NCBI GenBank assembly: GCA_965243185.1
Contig: OZ251531.1
Coordinates: 2,356,001 to 2,420,000 of the forward strand
From: CBDBCU01 sp965243185
Lineage (GTDB): Bacteria; Chloroflexota; Dehalococcoidia; Lucifugimonadales; UBA3495
Direction: 5' to 3'
DNA: 64,000 bases
In this document: positions 17,590 through 26,610 of the stretch, in pieces
How positions within the stretch are numbered: position 1 is the stretch's first letter
How the letters are laid out: every line of letters starts with the position of its first letter
Notes under the pieces: model-generated
What the model was told of the DNA's origin: nothing
Databases searched by the model: none
What the model saw: only the letters and a program-made list of their open reading frames with translations
Made by a program: the position numbers and the translations under genes

Positions 17590-17632
17590 GAGTCGGAAGC
17601 CGTCCGGTCAATTTGCACGGGAAGGGCGGTCA

Positions 17633-18292
17633 TCAACGGACGGCGTTAGTCAGGTAGTAGGTCATGGATTGCAGCGACAGCACCGGGTCAATGTTGCGGA
17701 TGTTGACGCCCGGCGGCACTTGGGGCGCAATCGGGGCGTAGTTAAGGATGGCCCGGACGCCGCAGGCTACCACCCGGTCAATGACGGCTTGGGTGTGGGC
17801 GATGGGAACGGCGACGATGGCGATGCTGATTTGTTGCTGACGCACTACGGCGGCCAAGTCGTCCACCGCGGCTACGGTCATGCCGCCGACGGTCTGGCCG
17901 ATGGTATCCGGGTTGGCATCAAGGGCGGCCACGATCTGAAAGCCGTCGGGGGTAAAGCCGGGGTAGTTAAGGATGGCCCGGCCGAGGCGGCCCACGCCGA
18001 CCACGGCTACATTCCAGCGGTAGGTTAGCCCTAAAATCTGTTTCAGTTCCTCGAGCAGCCGCGCCACCTGGTAGCCCCGGCCCTGTTTGCCAAAGCGTCC
18101 GAAATAGCTGAGGTCTTTGCGGATTTGGGCCGGGGTGATTTGCAGTTTGTCGCCCAATTGCTGGGAGTTGGCAACCGGAACGCCCTCAGCCAGCAGTTGG
18201 CTGAGGATGCGGACATACTGCGGCAAGCGGTCGACGACGACGCTGGGTACATCGTCCCGTTCCGGCTCCTGCGCTGGAAAGTTGCCCGGCAT
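17633..18292 (-). CDS. rex: Redox-sensing transcriptional repressor Rex
   Basis: This ~219-residue protein has an N-terminal winged helix (LPQYVRILSQLL...ITPAQIRKDLSYFGRFGKQGRGY) with the highly conserved Rex DNA-recognition segment. A Rossmann domain VAVVGVGRLGRAIL binds NADH, and the C-terminal helix region ends in LSLQSM. Rex senses the NADH/NAD+ ratio and represses respiration and fermentation genes when NADH is low. ATG 18292 is used; an in-frame ATG at 18322 is possible, and neither has a strong ribosome site. Targets in this window are not established, though the alternative complex III operon is a plausible one. Confidence 0.93.
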   Translation of the reverse strand: MPGNFPAQEPERDDVPSVVVDRLPQYVRILSQLLAEGVPVANSQQLGDKLQITPAQIRKDLSYFGRFGKQGRGYQVARLLEELKQILGLTYRWNVAVVGVGRLGRAILNYPGFTPDGFQIVAALDANPDTIGQTVGGMTVAAVDDLAAVVRQQQISIAIVAVPIAHTQAVIDRVVACGVRAILNYAPIAPQVPPGVNIRNIDPVLSLQSMTYYLTNAVR

Positions 18293-18501
18293 AAGCGCGA
18301 TTCTCGCCTCTTGGCATGGCAAGGCGTCCCGTTTTCGCCCCTTTACGCTGATAATCTATCGAGTAGGCGGGAAAGGGTCAAGCCCGGCCGCCCGCCGGCA
18401 ACCGATTACGGCCGCCGATTCTGTTGCGGTCAACCTTTCCCGTTGCATCTGAACCCGTTGCCGGACAGCAAGTTGCTGCGGGGAATACGGCTCCGGTCAG
18501 C

Positions 18502-19551
18502 CTATAGCCCTACCGCGTCCATTATCCGCGCCACGGTGGACGGGTCGGGTTTGATGGAGCCGTCGTCAATGCCGTGCATCGCGTCAACGATAGCGTCGTG
18601 GTAGGGGGTAGGAATGCCGGTTTCCCGTCCCTTGCGGCAAATCAAGCCGTTCATAAAGTCAATTTCCGAATGGCGTCCCTTATGCACATCTTGGGCCATT
18701 GACGCCAGCCAGTTGACCCGGCCGCCGCGCCCGGTCATTACGCCGTCCAGTTCCTCGAAAACATCCCCCCGGTCGGCATCAGCCCAAGTAGCGGCCGGGA
18801 TGCCGTTGATGTCCACTATATTGAGGCCCTGCGCCAAACCGACCTGCGCGCCCTCTTTAGCCAAGTGAATGCGGATGCGGCGGCAGCGGGCGTCCTGGGC
18901 CATATCCTGCGAGCCCAAGGTGGACATTGCGGAGATGGCGTTGCCCATTCCGTTCTGGCACAGTTTGGCCCAACGCTCGCCGGGCAGGTTGTCGGTAGCA
19001 TAGGCGGCGTCGATGGTATCCAGCTTTTGGGCAATGGCTTCGCTGCGGGTGGTGATTTGCCCGTTCTGCTCGCCCACTCGAAAGACCGTATGGCCGTGAT
19101 TGCGGCCCGGCTCCCCGCCGCGCAGCACATGGCCCGGCTCCCACAAGGCAACCTCGATGTGGGAAGCAATGCAGCCGATTTCCCGGTCGTGGCCGACAAT
19201 TTCGCCGATAACCGGGTCGTTCCAGCAGTTCTGGAGGGAGATGAAAAAGCCTTCGGGCTTGACATACCGCTTGATGAAGTGGGTAGCCCACTCGGTATCG
19301 TAGGACTTCATCGCGATAAAGGCGAAGTCGAAGGGTTCGGTGATGCCCTGGGCGTCGGTCAGATGCAGGGCTTTCACCGGCACGGTAAAGTCGCCCTGGC
19401 TGCCGCTGGCCCGCAAGCCGTCGGCCTGCATCTTGGCCACGTGTTCCGGCCACATATCGACAAAGGTAACATCCTCACCGGCTTGGGTCAGAAAGGCGCC
19501 GACATAGCTGCCCAAAGCGCCGGCCCCCATAATCGCAATTTTTTCAGCCAT
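18502..19551 (-). CDS. Ketopantoate reductase (ApbA/PanE)-family dehydrogenase
   Basis: The 349-residue protein starts with the NADP-binding GAGALGSYVGAFL motif, followed by the family strand FAFIAMKSYDTEWA (the K of the catalytic loop) and NCWNDPVIGEIVG. The C-terminal domain contains LCQNGMGNAISAMSTLG and a GR..EIDFMNG segment matching the PanE catalytic Lys/Asn/Ser/Glu region. Ketopantoate reductases make pantoate for CoA synthesis, but this family also has other 2-oxo acid reductases, so the name PanE is not given. The neighbouring CoA-transferase is on the same strand about 245 bases upstream, so they may work in one pathway. Confidence 0.75.
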   Translation of the reverse strand: MAEKIAIMGAGALGSYVGAFLTQAGEDVTFVDMWPEHVAKMQADGLRASGSQGDFTVPVKALHLTDAQGITEPFDFAFIAMKSYDTEWATHFIKRYVKPEGFFISLQNCWNDPVIGEIVGHDREIGCIASHIEVALWEPGHVLRGGEPGRNHGHTVFRVGEQNGQITTRSEAIAQKLDTIDAAYATDNLPGERWAKLCQNGMGNAISAMSTLGSQDMAQDARCRRIRIHLAKEGAQVGLAQGLNIVDINGIPAATWADADRGDVFEELDGVMTGRGGRVNWLASMAQDVHKGRHSEIDFMNGLICRKGRETGIPTPYHDAIVDAMHGIDDGSIKPDPSTVARIMDAVGL

Positions 19552-19796
19552 CGCGGTCTCTCCTGAAAGTCGTTTCGGGGAATGGGATTGGTTTCCCGGT
19601 TTTGCCGGCTACAGGATACCACAGTTTCCCAACCGGTTGGGAAACCGGGGCTGTTTCAGAAAGGGTTGGCAGGGAGCCTTAAATTATGCGGAAACCGGCG
19701 ACGGCAATAAGGGAATAAAAATAGACGCGCCGCTGCTTTAGAGAGTAGCGGCGCAGCTCTAATTTCGCGGGTTCTACGGAGGGAAAAGGGTACTGC

Positions 19797-21020
19797 CTAG
19801 CCCGGCACCTCGTCGTAGTGGTCGAACTCGGCGATAACCTTGCCCTCCCGCAGTTGGGCGATTTCCTCATCGGAGTAGCCCAGCAAGCCGGTCAGCACTT
19901 CCTCGTTGTGTTCGCCGACCTGCGGCGTGCTGCCAACCACTGCCGGCGTGCGGCTGAAGTGCCAGAAGTCCCCGGAGACGGCAATGGTGCCAGCCAGAAA
20001 GTCGGGAACTTCCATCAGCGCGCCCCGTTCCCAGGGATGGGGGTCGGCCGCCGCTTGGGGGATGGTGTTCACCGGGGCGGCGACCACATCATGCCGGGTG
20101 AAGTGGGCGATGACTTCCGCCATCGTCTTGTCGGCCATCAGTTCCCGCATGGCGGTGTTGATGGCTTCGCCGTTGTTGGCCCGCTCGTGGCGGGTGGTAA
20201 AGCGGGGGTCTTCGAGCCACTCCGGCTTGCCCAGGGCGTTGCAGACCCGATGCCAATGATGCTGGTCGCCGGCGGCAATCAGCACCCAGCCATCCTTGCA
20301 GGGATAAGTGCCGCTGGGCGGGGCTGCCGACTCGCCGCGGCGGGGTTCCACGCCGGCCCCGTGATAGGCGGTCACGGGAATTTCGGTGTAGCTGTAGCCG
20401 GTATCGGCCAGGCACACATCGATGGACTGGCCTTCCCCGGAAGTTTCCCGCTCGTGGAGGGCGGCCAAAGTGCCGATGGCGGCGTGCAGGGCCGTAGTGC
20501 GGTCGATAATCGGCACGCCAGCCCGAATGGGCGGCATCCCGTCCTGACCGGTGACCATGGCAATGCCGGACATGGTTTGCCCGATGGGGTCATAGCCAAT
20601 CTGATCCCGGTAGGGGCCGAACTGGCCGTAGGCCGAGACATTGACCATAATGATGCGGGGGTTCAGCTCCTTCAGGGTGGCGTAGCCGAAGCCCATGTTG
20701 TCCATCGTGCCGGGGCGGAAGTTCTGGACGATGACATCGGAAATCTTGACCAGTTTCCGCAGGGCTTCCTTGCCCTCCTCTTTCCGCAAGTCCATACTCA
20801 GGGACTTCTTGCCGCTGTTATACTGCACCCAATAGGCGCTCTGCTTCCGCACCCAGGGGCCGTGGTAGCGGGTTTCCTCGCCGCCCAACCGCTCGACTTT
20901 GATAACCTCGGCGCCGAGACGGGCCAGCACCTGGGCGCAGCGCGGCCCGGCCTGATGCCGCCCCAAGTCAATGACGCGGACGCCGCTCAAGGGACTGGTG
21001 GATTCTGCCATTTGCAACAC
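19797..21020 (-). CDS. Class III CoA-transferase (CaiB/BaiF family)
   Basis: The 407-residue product carries LSGVRVIDLGRHQAGPRCAQVLARLGAEVIKVER in pieces typical of the family start, then KKSLSMDLRKEEG and NFRPGTMDNMGFGY. The segment AGVPIIDRTTALHAAIG contains the presumed catalytic aspartate that attacks acyl-CoA. The C-terminus has VGEHNEEVLTGLLGYS. It transfers CoA between carboxylates, with unknown partners. It is the second of three paralogues in the window and lies just upstream of the ketopantoate-reductase-like gene. Confidence 0.88.
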   Translation of the reverse strand: MLQMAESTSPLSGVRVIDLGRHQAGPRCAQVLARLGAEVIKVERLGGEETRYHGPWVRKQSAYWVQYNSGKKSLSMDLRKEEGKEALRKLVKISDVIVQNFRPGTMDNMGFGYATLKELNPRIIMVNVSAYGQFGPYRDQIGYDPIGQTMSGIAMVTGQDGMPPIRAGVPIIDRTTALHAAIGTLAALHERETSGEGQSIDVCLADTGYSYTEIPVTAYHGAGVEPRRGESAAPPSGTYPCKDGWVLIAAGDQHHWHRVCNALGKPEWLEDPRFTTRHERANNGEAINTAMRELMADKTMAEVIAHFTRHDVVAAPVNTIPQAAADPHPWERGALMEVPDFLAGTIAVSGDFWHFSRTPAVVGSTPQVGEHNEEVLTGLLGYSDEEIAQLREGKVIAEFDHYDEVPG

Positions 21021-21096
21021 CCCTCAAATAATCTGCCGAAAGTCTGCCGCCTAATTTACCACCGCTTTAAGGAAAGGGCAAGCGGCCGGCCGCGGG

Positions 21097-21642
21097 TCAG
21101 CCGCCCGGCACCACTGGCGGCAACTGGGCCACTTCCTCGTCGGTGAACTCATCGCCAAAGGCGGCGGCGCCGGTCAAGGGACGGGTCAGCGTCCGCAAAA
21201 AGCGTTCCCGGTCGGCTTGCTGGGACGGAGTCAAGGGCGCTTGCCGGGGCGGCGCGGCTTGGCGGGCGTGCCAGAGTTCCCGGCAGTAGGTGGTGGCCGC
21301 CGCCAAGTAATTACGCACCTGACTCTCGTACATCTGGTGTTCGTAAAAGTTGGTGTGCTGGCTGTCCATCGCGCCAAAAGTTACATCCCAATCGGGGCGG
21401 TTCCACTCCAAGGCGAGGTAGGCGGCGGCAACGCGGAGGTGGTTGTGGTAGCGGTGATTCCAGCCGCGCTGCTGGGCGACGGCTTTCAGGGCGGCGGCGG
21501 TAGCGCCCCAAATCTTTTCCGAGGCTTGCGCCAGGTCGCCTTTGTCTATTTCCTCAGCCGCCAGGGTCAGCCGCAGTTGGCTGATTTGCTGGTAGCGGTA
21601 CGGCGGAGAGGGCCGCAGCTGCGGCCGGGTCGGAGTAGTCAT
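21097..21642 (-). CDS. PaREP1-like (HEPN-type fold) small protein, paralogue
   Basis: The real start is the ATG at 21642; the longer frame to 22056 runs antiparallel in phase over the DUF3800 gene. The 181-residue product shares RGWNHRYHNHLR, ALEWNRPDW, FYEHQ and LTRPLTGAAAFG..FTDEEVAQLPP with the protein at 1995-2552. It is separated by only 23 bases from the upstream DUF3800 gene, so the two form a unit. Helical HEPN-like folds beside putative nucleases are frequent in defence or toxin-antitoxin modules; the role here is unproven. Confidence 0.6.
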   Translation of the reverse strand: MTTPTRPQLRPSPPYRYQQISQLRLTLAAEEIDKGDLAQASEKIWGATAAALKAVAQQRGWNHRYHNHLRVAAAYLALEWNRPDWDVTFGAMDSQHTNFYEHQMYESQVRNYLAAATTYCRELWHARQAAPPRQAPLTPSQQADRERFLRTLTRPLTGAAAFGDEFTDEEVAQLPPVVPGG

Positions 21643-21665
21643 TTTTACGCTCCCGATTGTGCCGG

Positions 21666-22430
21666 CTAGAACTGTACCGGGTAGATGACCTGGATGACCC
21701 GGCCGTCGCGCAGGGCGGTAAAGTAGCCATTGGAGCCGCCGGGGTCGCGCAGCCAGCGGCGGACGAAGTAGGCGCAGATGTTCGCCAGTTGGGTGCAGAC
21801 CGAATCGGCGGCAGCATAGCAAAAGTTTTCCAGCACCGCCGGCGTAGGGATTTCCACTTCGGAATGGAGGAACTGGCGCATATATTCGGGCTTGGCGGAG
21901 CGGCCGCTTTCGGCTACGACCAGGGTATAGTCGCGGATGGGGCCGGGGGCGTCCATAATATGCTCCGGGTCGGTTTCCGCCATCACCGCCTCGTCCACGA
22001 ACATATTGAGGGCAAAGAGGAATTTGCTGATGATGGCGGCGGCCGGGGTGTCCCAATCGGCCGCCAGTTCATTGCCGGTTGCCCGGGCCTGCTGCCACTG
22101 CCGCTTGTCCACATAGCTGACGATGACCGGGGACTCCCGGCGCAACAGGATGTTGAGGCAATCCTGAATCAACTCGGCGCGCTGCTGAGGTTTCCAAGAG
22201 GTAAAAAAGCCCCCGCCCTGGTAGAGGTCGGCGATTTTCAGGGACGGCGGGGTATCGCCGACGCCGAGGGGATTGCCGAAGTGCCGGCGGCAGAGGGCGT
22301 TGAATTCCCCGTGAACCGCCACATACTGGCTTTCGTGGAGGAACAAGCCGGCATAGACCTGATGCTGCTGGTGGGGGTCGCCGCTACTGTTCCCGGTGTT
22401 TCCCGATTCGCCCAGATAGACCATATACAT
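21666..22430 (-). CDS. DUF3800-family protein (putative RNase H-like nuclease)
   Basis: The 254-residue product starts MYMVYLGESGNTGNSS, a variant of the DUF3800 opening (YxDESGxxG) in which the first aspartate of the DE motif is Gly. This may weaken catalysis, since DUF3800 proteins are thought to have an RNase H-like fold with acidic residues in that first strand. The middle holds an AGLFLHESQY strand and the end a region with DYTLVVAESGR. It is the first gene of a two-gene unit with the PaREP1-like protein. Function is unknown, but DUF3800 genes are common in mobile or defence regions. Confidence 0.65.
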   Translation of the reverse strand: MYMVYLGESGNTGNSSGDPHQQHQVYAGLFLHESQYVAVHGEFNALCRRHFGNPLGVGDTPPSLKIADLYQGGGFFTSWKPQQRAELIQDCLNILLRRESPVIVSYVDKRQWQQARATGNELAADWDTPAAAIISKFLFALNMFVDEAVMAETDPEHIMDAPGPIRDYTLVVAESGRSAKPEYMRQFLHSEVEIPTPAVLENFCYAAADSVCTQLANICAYFVRRWLRDPGGSNGYFTALRDGRVIQVIYPVQF

Positions 22431-22487
22431 TGGCGCTGCCTCCCCGCAAGCTCCGGGACGGATAGGATGGGGTTGGTTCAGGCTCCG

Positions 22488-23108
22488 TTAGGCCGCGCCG
22501 CTTTCGGCGGCTGCGGGGGTATCGGGCGTTTCCTCGACCACCGCCCGGCCGGCGTCCACCCGGGCGACCAGGGTCTCCGGGTCAGTGAGCAGGGCTACAT
22601 TGGCCGGGAGGGTGATGTCGATGGCCCGAACCTGGGCGTTGGTATCGACCAGTTGGGACAGGTCAATTTCAATTTCGTTGGGGATTTCCAGGGGCAGGGC
22701 TTCGACTTCCAGTTGGTACAAGACTTGGGCGACGGCGCCGCCAGTGCGTTGGGCGCCGGGAGATTCGCCGGTGAGGATTACCGGCACCTGGGCGGCAACG
22801 GGACGGTTGGCGGAGACGGCGAGGAAGTCCACATGGAGCAGGTCGCCGCGCACCGGATTCCACTGGATTTCCCGGGCAAAGGTGAGGCGTTCTCCGGGTT
22901 CGCCCCGGATGGAGAGGGTGATGGGGTTGGCGCTGCCGGCTTGGCGCAAGGCCCGCAACAGCTGTTTCTCCTCACACTGCAAGGGGCGGGAGGCAATGTC
23001 GGGGCCGTAGAGATGCACCGGCACGGCGCCGGCGCGGCGCAACTGCTTGACTTTTTTGCCGGTGATGGCGCGGGGTTCCAGTTCGAGTTTGATGGCCGCG
23101 GTGGTCAT
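22488..23108 (-). CDS. rplY: Ribosomal protein bL25, CTC (long) form
   Basis: The 206-residue product has the N-terminal 5S-rRNA-binding bL25 domain (LELEPRAITGKKVKQLRRAGAVP) and the C-terminal TL5/CTC beta domain (LEVEALPLEIPNEIEIDLSQL) found in the general-stress form of the protein. The terminal tail is Ala/Glu-rich. It binds 5S rRNA in the central protuberance of the large subunit. It is transcribed alone, and its promoter region is the AT-rich stretch around 23109-23260. Confidence 0.92.
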   Translation of the reverse strand: MTTAAIKLELEPRAITGKKVKQLRRAGAVPVHLYGPDIASRPLQCEEKQLLRALRQAGSANPITLSIRGEPGERLTFAREIQWNPVRGDLLHVDFLAVSANRPVAAQVPVILTGESPGAQRTGGAVAQVLYQLEVEALPLEIPNEIEIDLSQLVDTNAQVRAIDITLPANVALLTDPETLVARVDAGRAVVEETPDTPAAAESGAA

Positions 23109-23336
23109 ATTGACGAATTACTCCTTGTCGTACTTTGGGGTTACAATAATAACAGTTAGCGGCGGGAAAATAAACTGCAAGGGCTGATTTGGTCCGGGCA
23201 ATCGCATTTTACTTTCGGGGCATTATATCCCCATATATCCGTCGGCGACTCATTTATAATGCCATTTTCTGATTCTAGCCGCATCAGAGGTTGCAAATCG
23301 CCCGAGGTGTGTTATAATTCCTTTTGTCCAATGCGG

Positions 23337-23411
23337 GCGGGCGTAACTCAGTGGTAGAGTATTTGCTTCCCAAGCAAAGAGTCGTGGGTTCGAATCCCAT
23401 CGCCCGCTCCA
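23337..23411 (+). tRNA. tRNA-Gly (anticodon CCC), CCA encoded
   Basis: Acceptor GCGGGCG/CGCCCGC, anticodon stem TTTGC/GCAAA with loop TTCCCAA (anticodon CCC) and T-arm GTGGG-TTCGAAT-CCCAT are all complete. The discriminator T at 23408 is followed by encoded CCA. The tandem GCGGGCGGGCG could mislead the 5' end; base 23337 gives position 8 as T. Confidence 0.95.
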
Positions 23412-23554
23412 TTTTTCATCTATCCCCCGCCGAGCGTCAACTCCATCCCGCAATTCCCCCGCTTTTCTCGCCGCCAGGCTGATGACAAATCCCCCGGTTG
23501 CCGCTACCATAGCACACGGAACAATCCTTGCCGGGGATTTAGCCGAGGGCTGGC

Positions 23555-24430
23555 TTGACTGCTGACTGCAACCTTGACCCCAACTTCTTTCACGATGGCG
23601 ATTTGGCCCTGCTGCTGGACCGCAAGGGCCGCCGCTACCTGACCACCCTGTCCGCTGGACAGACCTTTCACAGCCACTTGGGGCGGCTGGCCCACGACGG
23701 GCTGCTCGGCCAAAGCGTCGGCGGCTGGTATCGCACCGACCGCGGCCATATCCTGCTGGCGGTCCGTCCCACTTTGGGCGACTATGTGCGGCAAATGCCG
23801 CGCGGCCCGCAAATCATCTACCCCAAAGACTTGGGCAACATCATCGCCTTTGCCGATATTTTCCCCGGGGCAACAGTAGTTGAGTCGGGTTTGGGTTCCG
23901 GGGCTTTGACCGCCGCCCTGCTGCGGGCTGTTGGCGACCGGGGCCGGGTCAGCACTTACGAAATCGACGAAGCGGTCATCCCCAAGGCAATGGACAACAT
24001 CCGCCGGGTCATCCCTAATCCGGCCAACCTGACCGTAACCGTCGGCGACATCTATCAGGGTATCCCGGAACGCCAAGTTGACCGGGTAATCCTCGATGTT
24101 CCCGAACCGTGGCAGGCCGTGGCCGGGGCGGCTGACGCCTTGGTAATGGGCGGGATACTACTCAGCTTTCTGCCGACCATCCTGCAAGTGCATCAACTGG
24201 TGGGGCAGCTGCAAGCCGACGGACGCTTTCAACTGATTGAAACCATTGAAACCCTGCTGCGCCCTTGGCACGTAACCGAGCGCAGCGTCCGCCCGGCCCA
24301 TCGGATGGTTGCCCACAGCGGCTTTCTGACCACGGCCGTACGCTGCCAACCGCGCATTATCGGTACCGCTAGCAATACGGCGCCGACGGAGCAAACGGAG
24401 TCAATGGAACAACCTTTGCCGGCGGAATAA
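23555..24430 (+). CDS. trmI: tRNA (adenine-58-N1)-methyltransferase TrmI-like
   Basis: The ~291-residue product has an N-terminal beta domain (LLLDRKGRRYLTTL) and an SAM-dependent Rossmann fold: PKDLGNIIAFADIFPGATVVESGLGSGALTAALL holds motif I, RVSTYEIDEA the acidic residue for SAM ribose, and VDRVILDVPEPW the catalytic region. This is the TrmI/GCD14 signature. It methylates A58 in the T-loop of tRNAs. The start is TTG at 23555, close to the tRNA-Gly gene. A GC-rich hairpin at 24488 lies downstream. Confidence 0.9.
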   Translation: MTADCNLDPNFFHDGDLALLLDRKGRRYLTTLSAGQTFHSHLGRLAHDGLLGQSVGGWYRTDRGHILLAVRPTLGDYVRQMPRGPQIIYPKDLGNIIAFADIFPGATVVESGLGSGALTAALLRAVGDRGRVSTYEIDEAVIPKAMDNIRRVIPNPANLTVTVGDIYQGIPERQVDRVILDVPEPWQAVAGAADALVMGGILLSFLPTILQVHQLVGQLQADGRFQLIETIETLLRPWHVTERSVRPAHRMVAHSGFLTTAVRCQPRIIGTASNTAPTEQTESMEQPLPAE

Positions 24431-24487
24431 GCGGCTAACCTTGTCGAGGGGGCGGGGGGCGGCGACGCGGTCAAGTACGGGATATTG

Positions 24488-24515
24488 CCGGGGCGGCGGC
24501 TTTTGGCCGCCCCGG
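24488..24515 (+). terminator. GC-rich hairpin after trmI (weak terminator candidate)
   Basis: A perfect 10-bp stem CCGGGGCGGC/GCCGCCCCGG with an eight-base loop lies 58 bases after trmI. No T-tract follows, so it is not a canonical intrinsic terminator. Confidence 0.4.
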
Positions 24516-25175
24516 CGGTTGGGGTTTGCCTATTGCTATGGGGTAGTTCGCTGGGGGCGGAACCCTTGGCCGGGAGTTCCGCCCGTGCGGGAGGCGGTTG
24601 GCAAGTCTGGTCATTGGGTTGCCTGCGTCAATGGGAACAGCGGCGTACATCCGGCGAGACGTTTCCCGACCAGGTTGCCTGGCGGCAACGGACCTTGAAT
24701 TGGTTACTGGCGCCGGTTGGTATGGTTGCCATGCCGGCGGGTTGGCCCAGTCCAGCTACCGTTGGTTGACCGACCTCCAGTCAACCTATTAACTCCAGCT
24801 CCTTTAGGGAAGGGGTAGCGGTTTGGCGGCTAGTGGGATTTGCCGTTTTCCGCGGCTCCGGTTGGGGAATGCGGGTTCCTAATCCGTTTCCCCGGGGTTA
24901 GGAGCGGGACGCTTGACGGCCGCGGGGGCCGGGGGCGTCCACAGCGCGCTGTGAGCTGTATTTCACGGTAAGCTAGCGTATCGTTTTGAGACCCGGCGTC
25001 CCGGGGCTAGGTCTGACCTCGCAATTTTTATTATGAGGGCGGGAATTATAGTTGTCAAGAGAGAAATGGGATGAATTTTCGGATGAAGTTTAAGGATTGG
25101 GGGTTCTGGCTTCCCACTTTCGTGGGAATGACGGTTGCCGGAGGATGGGGATAGCGGTTGTCAGCCGGGGAGACG

Positions 25176-25205
25176 GCGGGGGAACTTTTGTAAAAGTTCC
25201 CCCGC
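25176..25205. repeat. 30-bp palindrome (14-bp arms)
   Basis: The arms GCGGGGGAACTTTT and AAAAGTTCCCCCGC flank a two-base centre. A second hairpin (CCCCCTCAAAA...TTTTGAGTTGGGGG) follows directly at 25207-25233. It resembles dispersed palindromic intergenic repeats and has no coding role. Confidence 0.65.
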
Positions 25206-25681
25206 ACCCCCTCAAAACTTTTGAGTTGGGGGTGGCTGGTTGTGTTGAAGGTGGTTGCGGGGGAAGTGTTTTAGATTCCTCGGCTGTCGCCGCGGAATGA
25301 CAGGGGGTGTTGGCTCGGCTCTGATCCGGCTGGTCGCCGCAGCAGGTATGCGGCCGCTTGAAACGGGAGGCGGGCCGGACGATTTTGTCTATGAGACCAT
25401 CTAGCGTTTCAGCCGCCGCCTTTGGGCGGCGAGGGAAGGCTTATGGCTGGAGGCATTACTTGCCCCAGGACAAAACCCGCCGGGGTTGGAGCAAGGGAGG
25501 CAGACCAGCAGTCAGATTCCCGATCGGCAGGGGCGGGGAGCTTGGCCGGCGGCGGCCGCGACCCGGCAAAGGCCCGGGCATTGGGCGGCGGATTTGATGC
25601 TGTTCAATGCCTACGGGCATTCCCCCTTTGGTGGGAATGCCGGTAAGGGCGGGTGTGAGGCTATGGTAAAATGGCGCGGTT

Positions 25682-26605
25682 ATGCGGATTGTTTCCCTTT
25701 TGCCCAGCGCCACGGAAATAGTTTATGCCCTGGGGTTGGGCGACCAACTGGTGGGCGTATCCCATACCTGCGACTATCCGCCGGCGGCCCGGAGCAAGCC
25801 GGTAGTCAGCCGCAGTGTCCGCAGCGTGTCGCACTTGGGCAGCCGGGAAATTGACGCCATCATCCGGCAGGCCCGGGCGAACCATAACCCGGTGCATTGG
25901 ATTGACGGCGATTTGCTGCGGGAACTGCGCCCCGACCTGATTATCACCCAGGAAATTTGCGAAGTTTGCGCCATTGACCAGGGTTCGGTGTATCAGACGG
26001 CGGCGCAGGTGCTGGACTATACCCCGCAGATTATCGTTACCCGCCCGGTAGGACTGGCCGAAATCTACGACAACATCTTGACCATCGGGGCGGCGGCCGG
26101 CGTGCCGGAGCGGGCGGCGGAACTGGTCGCCCAACTGCAACGGCGGGCGGAAAGAGTGGCCGCCGGCGTAGCGGATATAACCGAGCGGCCCAAGGTGTTC
26201 TGTATTGACTGGCTATCCCCGCTGCGGAACACCGGCCAGTGGACGCCGGAGTTAGTAGAATTGGCTGGCGGGGTCGAGGGACTGGCGGAAAAGTGGGGCA
26301 AGTCCCGGGAAGTGGCGTGGACGGAAGTAGCCGCCTATCAGCCGGACTATGTAATGGTAATGCCCTGCGCCTTTGACCTGACGCGCACGGCGGCCGCGGT
26401 CCGGGAGCATTTGTATTCTCATCCGATTTGGCCGCATCTGCCGGCGGTACAGCGGGGGCAGGTATATCTCTTTGACGGGCTGCTCCCCAGCCGGCACGGG
26501 CCGCGGGTAATCGATGTGCTGGAGGGTTTGGCCGCCGCCCTGCACCCGGAGCGGTTTGCGGGGCTGGCTAAAGCCGGGGTATTTGCGCCGGCGGAGTTGG
26601 GATAA
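25682..26605 (+). CDS. BtuF-like helical-backbone metal receptor (CxxC form)
   Basis: The 307-residue paralogue of the TGA-containing gene at 1005-1934 starts MRIVSLLPSATEIVYALGL, the family start, without any signal peptide. Conserved landmarks are HTCDYP (residues 28-33), TQEICEVC with C93 and C96, ELAGGV and VMPCAF. COG0614 members bind cobalamin or iron siderophores through two lobes joined by a helix. Cytoplasmic location is inferred from the absent leader and from the absence of transporter genes nearby. The next gene starts five bases after the stop, implying coupled translation with the two small genes downstream. Confidence 0.8.
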   Translation: MRIVSLLPSATEIVYALGLGDQLVGVSHTCDYPPAARSKPVVSRSVRSVSHLGSREIDAIIRQARANHNPVHWIDGDLLRELRPDLIITQEICEVCAIDQGSVYQTAAQVLDYTPQIIVTRPVGLAEIYDNILTIGAAAGVPERAAELVAQLQRRAERVAAGVADITERPKVFCIDWLSPLRNTGQWTPELVELAGGVEGLAEKWGKSREVAWTEVAAYQPDYVMVMPCAFDLTRTAAAVREHLYSHPIWPHLPAVQRGQVYLFDGLLPSRHGPRVIDVLEGLAAALHPERFAGLAKAGVFAPAELG

Positions 26606-26610
26606 TCCGG

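Larger units (their letters stand above)
24431..25681. other. Gene-poor intergenic stretch with many hairpin repeats
   Basis: No convincing gene is visible in these 1.25 kb; the open frames are short, overlapping and without family signal. Hairpins include a 10-bp stem at 24488-24515, a GGACGC/GCGTCC stem with a nested CGGCC/GGCCG at about 24907-24940, the perfect palindrome CACAGCGCGCTGTG at about 24940-24953, a dRS3-like element at 25107-25133, a 14-bp-arm palindrome at 25176-25205, a second hairpin at 25207-25233, an inner MITE-like arm near 25270-25301, and GGCATTCCC..GGGAATGCC at about 25617-25645. The 24850-25030 part could encode a structured RNA, but no known family (tmRNA, RNase P, SRP, cobalamin riboswitch) fits. 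Confidence 0.6.

Noticed and set aside
21643..22056. Extended N-terminus of the PaREP1-like gene at 21097
   Set aside because: The extension overlaps the DUF3800 gene on the same strand in another frame and has no similarity to the paralogue at 1995; the ATG at 21642 matches the paralogue start.
24850..25030. tmRNA, RNase P RNA, SRP RNA or a cobalamin riboswitch in the gap before the BtuF-like gene
   Set aside because: None of the conserved core sequences (such as a T-loop GTTCGA, an RNase P GAGGAAAGTCC core, or a B12-box) was found on either strand.
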